This document shows, one piece after another, positions 37,319-45,669 of a DNA stretch of 64,000 nucleotides. The DNA lies in contig DATJPT010000010.1 in the NCBI GenBank assembly GCA_035506275.1, forward strand, positions 85,902-149,901, given 5' to 3'. How positions within the stretch are numbered: the stretch's first letter is position 1; each line of letters starts with the position of its first letter. Made by a program: the position numbers and the translations under genes. Below the pieces are notes generated by a model that was not told the DNA's origin, searched no databases, and saw nothing but the letters and a program-made list of their open reading frames with translations. Origin of the DNA: Bacteroidota bacterium (GTDB lineage: Bacteria > Bacteroidota > Ignavibacteria > UBA10030 > UBA8401).

Positions 37319-38278
37319 ATGAGAATCAGTAATCAATTAGAAATGATTGAGGCGGCAAAGCGGCCGACGACGCTCCACAGGACCGTCGTCGATTTAGTCG
37401 GGAATACTCCGCTCTTGAAAATGAAGCGTATCGGCAAAGAACTCGATGGGGTGGAAATGTACGCCAAGGCCGAATGGAACAACCCCAGCGGATCCGTGAA
37501 AGATCGGGCTGCGTTGAACATGATCCGGGATGCCGAGAATTCGGGGATCCTCACTCACGATAAGACCATTATCGATGCAACAAGCGGGAACACGGGAATC
37601 GCACTGGCGATGTTCGGCGCCGCATTGGGGTACCGCGTTCATATTTACATGCCTTCGAACGCGTCCGAGGAGAGAAAAAAAATGATCTCCGCCTTCGGCG
37701 CCGAACTGACGCTGACGAACCCGCTCGAAGGAACCGACGGAGCGCAAAGGGAAGTAAGAAGGGAGATCAAAGAAAATCCAGAAAAGTATTTCTATTCCGA
37801 CCAATACAACAACGCGGCGAACTGGAAAGCCCATTACAGCGGAACGGCAGAGGAAATCATCCGCCAGACAAACGGCCGCATCACGCATTTCGTCGCGGGA
37901 TTAGGAACAAGCGGAACGTTCGTCGGCACAACGCGCAAGTTGAAGGAATTCAAGAAGAGCGTCCAATGTATTTCGGTGCAGCCGGACTCCCCGCTCCACG
38001 GGCTCGAGGGGCTCAAGCACATGCCCTCGGCGATCGTCCCGGGAATTTACGACCCGTCCGTTGCGGATGATTCGATGGAGATTTCCACGGAAGAAGCTCA
38101 TGCAATGATGAAAAGGCTTTCGCACGAGGAGGGATTGCTTGTTGGAATTTCATCGGGCGCAAATCTCGCTGCGGCCATGAGAATTGCAAAGGATATTTCA
38201 GAGGGAGTGATCGTGACGATCCTCTGCGACGACGGTTCCCGGTATTTGAGCGAAGGCATCTGGGAGCGGCATGGTTAA
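37319..38278 (+). CDS. cysM: Cysteine synthase (CysM type)
   Basis: This PLP enzyme of fold type II is about 319 residues. The Schiff-base Lys is in NPSGSVKDRAALNM, the substrate loop is DATSGNTGIALAMFG, and GLGTSGTFVGT and ISSGANLAAAM hold the cofactor phosphate and ring. It converts an activated serine to cysteine. Because it is followed at once by a JAMM peptidase and a CysO-like carrier, it probably takes sulfur from the carrier thiocarboxylate rather than free sulfide, as Mycobacterium CysM does with O-phosphoserine. That substrate choice is inference. The start is uncertain: a TTG at 37286 and an ATG at 37343 are alternatives. It overlaps the next gene by eight bases. Confidence 0.9.
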   Translation: MRISNQLEMIEAAKRPTTLHRTVVDLVGNTPLLKMKRIGKELDGVEMYAKAEWNNPSGSVKDRAALNMIRDAENSGILTHDKTIIDATSGNTGIALAMFGAALGYRVHIYMPSNASEERKKMISAFGAELTLTNPLEGTDGAQREVRREIKENPEKYFYSDQYNNAANWKAHYSGTAEEIIRQTNGRITHFVAGLGTSGTFVGTTRKLKEFKKSVQCISVQPDSPLHGLEGLKHMPSAIVPGIYDPSVADDSMEISTEEAHAMMKRLSHEEGLLVGISSGANLAAAMRIAKDISEGVIVTILCDDGSRYLSEGIWERHG

Positions 38279-38693
38279 GCTCTCAAAGGGGGCCTTTGAA
38301 GCAATCTGCCGGCACGGAGAGGAAGCATTTCCTCATGAATGTTGCGGAGTGCTATTCGGCAAGGTGAACGGGGATCAACGAGCGGTTCACGAAGTGTTTG
38401 TCATCGAGAATCAATTCGACGAGGCCGAACGGTATCATCGCTTTCTTATTACGCCGGACAACTATCGGGAAGCCGAAAAAGTGTCACGCGCAAAGAAGGT
38501 CGATATCCTTGGGTTCTATCATTCTCATCCTGATTCTCCATCCATAGCTTCCAAATACGATCTCGACCACGCCTTCCCGTGGTTCTCTTACATCATCATT
38601 TCCGTGATGAATAAGAAATACCATGATATTCATTCTTGGGTGATGGAAAACGACCGAAGCAGATTCAACGAAGAGCACGTTGTTATAGACTAA
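38271..38693 (+). CDS. JAMM/MPN metallopeptidase (Mec+-like)
   Basis: This 140-residue zinc peptidase has the full JAMM motif: Glu23 (PHECCGVLFG), then His84 and His86 in YHSHPDSPSIASKYD, and Asp97. Stand-alone bacterial JAMM proteins remove amino acids or short tails from ubiquitin-like sulfur carriers. In the characterised Mycobacterium pathway Mec+ frees cysteine from the CysO-cysteine adduct. The gene overlaps cysM by eight bases and is followed by the carrier gene, which fits that role exactly. It might also trim the carrier's C-terminal Arg-Glu. Confidence 0.93.
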   Translation: MVKLSKGAFEAICRHGEEAFPHECCGVLFGKVNGDQRAVHEVFVIENQFDEAERYHRFLITPDNYREAEKVSRAKKVDILGFYHSHPDSPSIASKYDLDHAFPWFSYIIISVMNKKYHDIHSWVMENDRSRFNEEHVVID

Positions 38694-38721
38694 TTTATCT
38701 ATTATCAGCAAAGGAGTTATG

Positions 38722-39003
38722 ATGTCGTTCCAAATATTGATCCCGACGCCCCTGCGGCAGTTCACGAACAACCAGGAATCGGTCACCGTCGAGGGAAAAT
38801 CGGTCGGCGAAGGATTAAAAAATCTTTGTACCAGGCATTCGGCGCTTCAGAAACACCTTTATTCCGACGACGGAAGACTCCGGAATTTCGTCAATATCTA
38901 CGTGAACGACGAGGACATTCGCTATCTGCAAAAAGAGGCAACGCAGGTGGCTGAAAAAGATGTGGTCAGCATCATTCCTTCCATTGCCGGAGGGAGGGAA
39001 TAG
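38722..39003 (+). CDS. cysO: Ubiquitin-like sulfur carrier protein (MoaD/ThiS/CysO type)
   Basis: This 93-residue beta-grasp protein starts SFQILIPTPLRQFTNNQ and ends SIIPSIAGGRE. VNDEDIRYLQ before the final strand is typical of the CysO/MoaD group. A sulfur carrier needs a free C-terminal diglycine to be adenylated; here two more residues, Arg-Glu, follow it, so maturation is required before it can be used. AAGGAG at 38711-38716 favours ATG 38722 over the ATG at 38719. The last codons form the purine-rich ribosome binding site of the next gene, which begins right after the stop. The name cysO is given by context. Confidence 0.85.
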   Translation: MSFQILIPTPLRQFTNNQESVTVEGKSVGEGLKNLCTRHSALQKHLYSDDGRLRNFVNIYVNDEDIRYLQKEATQVAEKDVVSIIPSIAGGRE

Positions 39004-40155
39004 ATGGCGAACGTCGATTTATCCGGAGAAGAGATTCGCCGCTACGGCCGGCACCTGATCATGCCGGAGGTCGGCATGGACGGCCAGAAGAAGCTGAAAG
39101 CCGCAAGCATCTTACTTGTCGGCGCTGGAGGCCTCGGCTCGCCGCTGGGCCTCTACCTTGCGGCGGCGGGCGTAGGCAGGATTGGAATTGTCGATTTCGA
39201 TGTCGTCGATTATTCGAATTTGCAGCGTCAGATCCTGCACTCCACAAAAGATGTCGGCCGGCCGAAGCTTGCATCGGCAAAAGAGCGGCTCGAAGGGATC
39301 AACCCGTTCGTAAAGATTGAAACTCACGAAATGCATCTTAACTCGGAGAATGCGTTAGGGCTGTTTGCAGAGTACGATATTATCATCGATGGGACGGATA
39401 ATTTTCCGACACGCTACCTCGTGAACGATGCTTGCGTCCTCACCGGCAAACCCAATGTTTATGGAAGTATCTTTCGTTTTGAAGGCCAAGCGTCGGTGTT
39501 TGCGACGAAGGACGGCCCATGTTACCGTTGCCTCTATCCTGAACCGCCTCCGCCAGGCCTGGTACCGAGCTGCGCGGAAGGGGGGGTGCTTGGAATTCTT
39601 CCAGGGATCATCGGCACGATTCAGGCAAACGAAGCAGTGAAATTGATCATCGGAAAAGGGGAACCGTTAGCGGGACGGCTTCTCCTGTTCGATGCGCTGA
39701 AAACAAAATTCCGGGAACTCAAGCTGAGAAAGAACCCTGATTGCCCTGTCTGCGGACAGCACCGCACCATTACATCGCTCATCGATTATGAAGCGTTCTG
39801 CGGCGTACAAGCCGGCTGGGATACGTTCACGCGCGAAGAGCAATACGAAATTACCGTCGACCAACTGAAGCAGCGGCTCGACAAGAAGGACGACCTTTTT
39901 ATCCTCGACGTCCGTGAACCGCAGGAATACCAGATTTGCAACTTGAACGGATATTTGATCCCCCTTCGCGATCTGCCGAAGCGCATCAACGAACTTGATA
40001 CGGCGAAAGAGATCGTCGTCCATTGCAAGGTCGGCGGAAGAAGCCGGCAGGCTGTGGAATTCATGAAGCAAGCCGGTTTCCGGAAGGTGAAAAATCTCGT
40101 CGGCGGGATCGATGAATGGGCGGAGGTCATCGACCCGACAATGCCGCGCTACTAG
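39004..40155 (+). CDS. E1-like adenylyltransferase/sulfurtransferase (MoeB-rhodanese fusion)
   Basis: This 383-residue fusion has an N-terminal ThiF/MoeB domain with the ATP loop VGAGGLGSPLGLYLAAAG, DFDVVDYSNLQRQ, the active-site Cys in PSCAEGGVLG and zinc pairs CYRC and CPVC. From about residue 285 a rhodanese domain carries the persulfide Cys in HCKVGGRSRQ. It would adenylate the carrier C-terminus and hand over sulfur to make a thiocarboxylate. The Mycobacterium counterpart MoeZ has the same layout and serves CysO and MoaD. No molybdopterin genes are near, which favours the cysteine role. Confidence 0.93.
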   Translation: MANVDLSGEEIRRYGRHLIMPEVGMDGQKKLKAASILLVGAGGLGSPLGLYLAAAGVGRIGIVDFDVVDYSNLQRQILHSTKDVGRPKLASAKERLEGINPFVKIETHEMHLNSENALGLFAEYDIIIDGTDNFPTRYLVNDACVLTGKPNVYGSIFRFEGQASVFATKDGPCYRCLYPEPPPPGLVPSCAEGGVLGILPGIIGTIQANEAVKLIIGKGEPLAGRLLLFDALKTKFRELKLRKNPDCPVCGQHRTITSLIDYEAFCGVQAGWDTFTREEQYEITVDQLKQRLDKKDDLFILDVREPQEYQICNLNGYLIPLRDLPKRINELDTAKEIVVHCKVGGRSRQAVEFMKQAGFRKVKNLVGGIDEWAEVIDPTMPRY

Positions 40156-40228
40156 GTTTTTTCATGGCCGCGAAACGGAAAGGCACCTTAAGTCCTTTTG
40201 TGCCGTCGTGCCCCGGCGGCTGACGTCT

Positions 40229-40244
40229 GAAACAATATTGTTTC
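40229..40244 (+). repeat. 16-bp perfect palindrome upstream of a barrel gene
   Basis: GAAACAATATTGTTTC reads the same on both strands. It lies 55 bases before the ATG of the outer-membrane protein gene and inside a 144-base gap without any other clear site, so a dimeric regulator binding site is plausible. A weaker GC hairpin (GGCAC/GTGCC) lies just upstream, at about 40180-40205. Confidence 0.45.
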
Positions 40245-40299
40245 CTTTCCGTACAAGATGCAGATTTACCCTCAGGATCTTTCCGGAAAGGATAATGCC

Positions 40300-41064
40300 A
40301 TGAAATCGCTTCTTGCTGCCGCCCCTCTTGTCATTCTGCTTACCTTCTCATCATTTGCACAAGATCAGGAATCAACTTCGGAGACCAATCCGCCATTCAG
40401 GGCGAAAACCAAAGTCGGCGGGGCGGGGGGATTCACTCCTGCTTGGGGGCTCTTCAATTTTGACGGGATCAACTCAGCCCTCAAGACCGCGGGAATGCCC
40501 CTGCTGAAAGACCAGCCGATGTATCTCGCCGGAGGCGAAGGCTACGGGTATATCATGTTCCTGAAAAATGTCCGCATGGGGGGATGCGGAGTGACCGGCA
40601 CCGTTTCCTCAACCAGTTTCGACCCCGTCACGAATATTGAAAAAAATGTCGACTACCATGTTTCGTATGGCGGGTTTCTCATCGATTATGTGGTTCCGCT
40701 CGGCGGTCAGGTGGATTTTGCGGCGGGCGTCACGATCGGCGGCGGAGGCATCGACATTACGACGTCCGCCGACAATGGAGCGTACAAACAATGGAACACC
40801 CTCTGGTCGCAGTTCGGCGGCAACGATTCAACCATCAATGTGACGCGGCATTTGAACGGATCCTTCTTCTGTCTGCAACCGCATGCCAGCATCGAGTACG
40901 CAATGCTCCGCTGGTTCCAATTGCGGGTGGGCGTCAGTTATCCGTATATGACCGGAGCGACGTGGAAGCTTGAAGAGAATCAGGACATCCTTAACGTTCC
41001 GGGAAATCTCAAGACCGAAGGACCGGTGATCACTGCAGGCATCATGTTCGGCTTCTTCAACTAA
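40300..41064 (+). CDS. Outer-membrane beta-barrel protein
   Basis: This 254-residue secreted protein has signal peptide MKSLLAAAPLVILLTFSSFA. The body is rich in Gly and aromatic strands (GGFLIDYVVPLGGQVDFAAG; WFQLRVGVSYPY) and ends TAGIMFGFFN, as expected of a barrel. The longer ORF from 40258 adds an unconserved N-terminus; GGAAAGGA at 40284-40291 fixes the start at 40300. Ligand unknown. The conserved TKVGGAGGFTPAWGLFN near the N-terminus resembles other Ignavibacteria-like surface proteins only in style. Confidence 0.82.
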   Translation: MKSLLAAAPLVILLTFSSFAQDQESTSETNPPFRAKTKVGGAGGFTPAWGLFNFDGINSALKTAGMPLLKDQPMYLAGGEGYGYIMFLKNVRMGGCGVTGTVSSTSFDPVTNIEKNVDYHVSYGGFLIDYVVPLGGQVDFAAGVTIGGGGIDITTSADNGAYKQWNTLWSQFGGNDSTINVTRHLNGSFFCLQPHASIEYAMLRWFQLRVGVSYPYMTGATWKLEENQDILNVPGNLKTEGPVITAGIMFGFFN

Positions 41065-41106
41065 TATGACGTTGATGAAAAGGATCCGACTCAGTCATTC
41101 GATGTA

Positions 41107-42555
<1,449 letters not shown>

Positions 42556-42586
42556 TCAATATACCGATTTCCCGTCCGATGTTCAA
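42556..42586 (-). promoter_or_regulatory. Promoter of the tyrosine phenol-lyase gene
   Basis: On the minus strand TTG (42586-42584), 20 bases, then TATATTGA (42563-42556). The predicted start near 42552 gives a leader of about 60 bases. Spacing is identical to six other sites in the window. Confidence 0.6.
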
Positions 42587-42616
42587 CGCCCTCTCTCCCA
42601 AGACACATTAGCTTCA

Positions 42617-44074
42617 ATGATCAAACCGACCGTCCTTCAGAAAATTTCACAGATCGCCGGCAAGGATCGCTATTTCGATTCCCAGGAGGACCGGATCTCG
42701 TATTCGTATGACGGCACGCCGCTGCTCCATTCGCTCCCCGATGCCATTGTAATTCCCCAAAACAAAGAACAAATAGCATCTCTTCTCGCCCTTGCGAACG
42801 AGGAGCACTTCGCCATTGTGCCGCGTGGCTCGGGTTCGGGACTAAGCGGCGGATCCATCCCGGTTGAAAATTCTATTGTCCTTTTGATGTCGCATTGGAA
42901 TAAAGTTCTGGAAATTGATACCGAGAACCTTACCGCTCTTGTTGAACCAGGGGTCATTACCGCCGATCTTCACGCATCTGTCGAGAAATTGGGGCTGTTT
43001 TATCCTCCGGACCCCGGCAGCATGAACATTTGTACGATCGGCGGGAATGTTGCAGAAAACGCCGGTGGCTTGCGCGGCTTGAAATATGGCGTAACAAAAA
43101 ATTATATCCTGGGACTTGAGACGGTCCTCCCGACCGGCGAAATAATATTCTCGGGGGGAAAGGTAGTCAAGGATGTTGCCGGTTACAACCTGAAAGACTT
43201 TTTCGTTGGATCGGAGGGAACCCTCGGCGTTTTTACGAATATTTTGCTGAAACTGATCCCTAAGCCTGAAGCCAGCAAAACAATGCTGGCGTATTTCCGG
43301 TCCCGCCAGGATGCCGCCGAAGCAGTCTCCGCGATCATCGCTGCTCACATCATCCCGGCGACGATCGAATTCCTGGATCAAACAACGATCAAGTGCGTGG
43401 AAGAATATACGCATCTTGGGCTGCCGACCTCCATTGAATCGCTTTTGCTGATCGAGGTGGATGGCCGTTCTCCTGTTGTCAATGAAGATTCGGTCAAGAT
43501 CGCTGAACTCTGTAAACGGCATGAATGCATCGAGATCAATCTCGCGCAATCTGAGTCCGATGCGATTCGCTTGAAGACCGCGAGGCGTGCGGCCTTTTCG
43601 GCGCTGGCACGTGTTCGGCCAACCACCATTCTAGAGGATGTCACTGTGCCGAGAAGTGAAATTGCCAAAATGCTCGAACGCATTGACCGGATCGCTAAAA
43701 AATACAGCGTGACCTTCGGCATTTTCGGGCATGCCGGTGACGGGAATCTTCATCCGACCTGTCTGACCGATGAGCGGGACAAGGACGAAATTCACAGAGC
43801 CGAATCGGCGTTTGAGGAGATCTTTAGCGAATCGATCAGGATGGGGGGGACCATTACGGGGGAGCATGGAACGGGATTGGCAAAGAAAAAATTTCTGCCG
43901 AACGTTGCAGGCATCCCGGCCGTAGAAATGATGCGAACGATAAAATCCTCGATCGATCCGCAAGGAGTGCTGAATCCCGGAAAGATTTTTTCCATCAAAC
44001 CGAAATGCGAGGGGAACCTTCCGCAAAGCAGGGAACAGATCAAGAGGTTTGAAGCATTGGGTGCATGGACGTGA
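42617..44074 (+). CDS. glcD: FAD-linked glycolate/lactate oxidase subunit
   Basis: This 485-residue VAO-fold FAD enzyme has an FAD_binding_4 domain (VPRGSGSGLSGG, then GGNVAENAGGLRGLKYG) and a C-terminal FAD-oxidase domain. The late HAGDGNLHPT and TGEHGTGLAKK motifs are typical of GlcD and D-lactate dehydrogenases. It would oxidise a 2-hydroxyacid and pass electrons to the Fe-S subunit encoded immediately downstream. Substrate preference between glycolate and D-lactate cannot be read from sequence. It is divergent from the lyase gene. Confidence 0.9.
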   Translation: MIKPTVLQKISQIAGKDRYFDSQEDRISYSYDGTPLLHSLPDAIVIPQNKEQIASLLALANEEHFAIVPRGSGSGLSGGSIPVENSIVLLMSHWNKVLEIDTENLTALVEPGVITADLHASVEKLGLFYPPDPGSMNICTIGGNVAENAGGLRGLKYGVTKNYILGLETVLPTGEIIFSGGKVVKDVAGYNLKDFFVGSEGTLGVFTNILLKLIPKPEASKTMLAYFRSRQDAAEAVSAIIAAHIIPATIEFLDQTTIKCVEEYTHLGLPTSIESLLLIEVDGRSPVVNEDSVKIAELCKRHECIEINLAQSESDAIRLKTARRAAFSALARVRPTTILEDVTVPRSEIAKMLERIDRIAKKYSVTFGIFGHAGDGNLHPTCLTDERDKDEIHRAESAFEEIFSESIRMGGTITGEHGTGLAKKKFLPNVAGIPAVEMMRTIKSSIDPQGVLNPGKIFSIKPKCEGNLPQSREQIKRFEALGAWT

Positions 44075-44088
44075 TGACCAGATAGCGC

Positions 44089-45414
44089 ATGGAATCGTCT
44101 AAAAAAAAGAACGCCGCGCAATCAAAGAACAACAGTGGATTTGCCGGCGTCGACATTCCGAGTTATGACTTCATCACTAATTGCATGCACTGCGGCCTCT
44201 GCCTTCCTGTATGCCCGACATTCTCGATCACCGGCCTTGAAAAATCATCCCCCCGCGGCCGCATCCGTTTGATGAAAGCCGTAGCCGACGGCGAGATGGG
44301 GATGACGGACGGCTTCATTGACGAAATGAATTTCTGCCTCGATTGTCAGGCCTGTGAAACTGCATGTCCCGCAGGAGTCAAATACGGAGCTTTAGTGGAA
44401 ACGGCACGGGATCAGGTGTCGACTCAGGGAAAACTGTCGTGGAAAGAGAAGCTGTTACGAAAGATCTCCTTCCAGTACATCCTTGGTTCAAAGTCAATAT
44501 TGAAAGCAGCTGCGAAGGCGCTCCGTTTTTATCAAAATTCAGGGATCGAGAATTTTCTCGTCGCCTCTGGTGCAATGAAATTGTTCGCCCCGAGAATGGA
44601 ACAACTCCAGCACCTCTCTCCGCGCATTGACCGAAAGTTTTTTGATGAAACGCATCCGGAGATCATCACACCGCCGGGGGAAATAAAACATCGCGTCGCT
44701 TTTCTTTCCGGATGTATCATGAACGTTGCCTTTGCTGAGGTCAATCAAGGTACCATTGACGTTCTGCTGCACAATGGCTGCGAGGTCGTTCTGCCTAAAA
44801 TGCAGGAATGCTGCGGTTCGCTGCATGCACATAACGGGGACTTTGGCACCGCGCGTAAACTTGCCCGGTTTAACATCGATGTTTTCTCCGGCTATAACTT
44901 CGAAGCGATCGTTATGAATTCCGCCGGCTGCGGCGCATTTATGAAAGAATACGGCCGCTACCTTGCCGGCGACGATGAATATGCCGAAAAAGCAAAGGCC
45001 ATCGCTGCCAAGGTGAAAGATCTGACGGAATTCCTACTCTCCATCGATTTTAAGAGGCCCACGCGGGCCGTGAATGCCCGTGTTGCATACCACGACGCCT
45101 GTCACCTGGCCCACGCCCAGCACATTACGGCGGAACCACGCGCAATTCTCGCCTCGATCCCCGGAGTAGAGCTTGTCGAACTTCCGGAAGCTTCATGGTG
45201 CTGCGGCAGCGCGGGAATTTACAATGTTGTTCGGTATGACGATTCGATGAAATTGCTGGACCGAAAAATGCTGAACATTGAAAGATCGGAGGCCGACATT
45301 ATCGTAGCGAATAATCCAGGCTGCCTATCACAAATAACGTACGGAACCAGACTGCATCACCAAGATATCCAGGTCTTACATCTCGCGACGCTCTTGAAAA
45401 GGGGATACGAATAA
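44089..45414 (+). CDS. glcF: Fe-S subunit of the glycolate/lactate oxidase
   Basis: This 441-residue protein has two [4Fe-4S] ferredoxin motifs (CMHCGLCLPVCPTF and CLDCQACETACPAGVKYG) and two CCG domains (MQECCGSLHAHNG; EASWCCGSAGIYN) that usually bind a further cluster or a quinone link. It takes electrons from the GlcD flavoprotein, encoded 14 bases upstream. A Lys-rich N-terminus precedes the first cluster. Confidence 0.93.
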   Translation: MESSKKKNAAQSKNNSGFAGVDIPSYDFITNCMHCGLCLPVCPTFSITGLEKSSPRGRIRLMKAVADGEMGMTDGFIDEMNFCLDCQACETACPAGVKYGALVETARDQVSTQGKLSWKEKLLRKISFQYILGSKSILKAAAKALRFYQNSGIENFLVASGAMKLFAPRMEQLQHLSPRIDRKFFDETHPEIITPPGEIKHRVAFLSGCIMNVAFAEVNQGTIDVLLHNGCEVVLPKMQECCGSLHAHNGDFGTARKLARFNIDVFSGYNFEAIVMNSAGCGAFMKEYGRYLAGDDEYAEKAKAIAAKVKDLTEFLLSIDFKRPTRAVNARVAYHDACHLAHAQHITAEPRAILASIPGVELVELPEASWCCGSAGIYNVVRYDDSMKLLDRKMLNIERSEADIIVANNPGCLSQITYGTRLHHQDIQVLHLATLLKRGYE

Positions 45415-45430
45415 CACGCCCCTTCATCTA

Positions 45431-45461
45431 TTGCCTTGCTGAGCGAAGTTTGCTATATTTA
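45431..45461 (+). promoter_or_regulatory. Promoter of the tRNA-Leu gene
   Basis: TTG at 45431-45433, 20 bases, then TATATTTA at 45454-45461. The predicted start is about 45465, seven bases before the first base of the tRNA, which leaves the short leader that RNase P would remove. The location relative to a certain RNA start makes this a good internal check on the consensus. Confidence 0.7.
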
Positions 45462-45471
45462 CTTTGCACTT

Positions 45472-45557
45472 GCCAAAGTGGCGGAATTGGTAGACGCGCT
45501 GGACTCAAAATCCAGTCTGGCTTACCCCAGGTGAGGGTTCGAGTCCCTCCTTTGGTA
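45472..45557 (+). tRNA. tRNA-Leu (anticodon CAA)
   Basis: This is an 86-base class II tRNA. The acceptor stem is GCCAAAG with CTTTGGT (one G-U pair), the D arm contains GGAATTGGTAGACGC, and the anticodon loop CTCAAAA gives CAA, reading UUG codons. A long variable arm (CTGG with CCAG) and T arm (GAGGG with CCCTC around TTCGAGT) complete it. The 3' CCA is not encoded and would have to be added. Confidence 0.97.
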
Positions 45558-45669
45558 CTAAGGTCAATAAAGGACATCACGATAGCATCTAATGTTCGAT
45601 TAAAGGGGCGTCGAACGTTGCGGAGGTCAAGCATCAAGTTTCTACAATGTAGTTTTATGAAAACTATCG

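Noticed and set aside
40170..40210. Terminator after the E1-rhodanese gene
   Set aside because: The GGCAC/GTGCC hairpin has a long loop and no T run after it.
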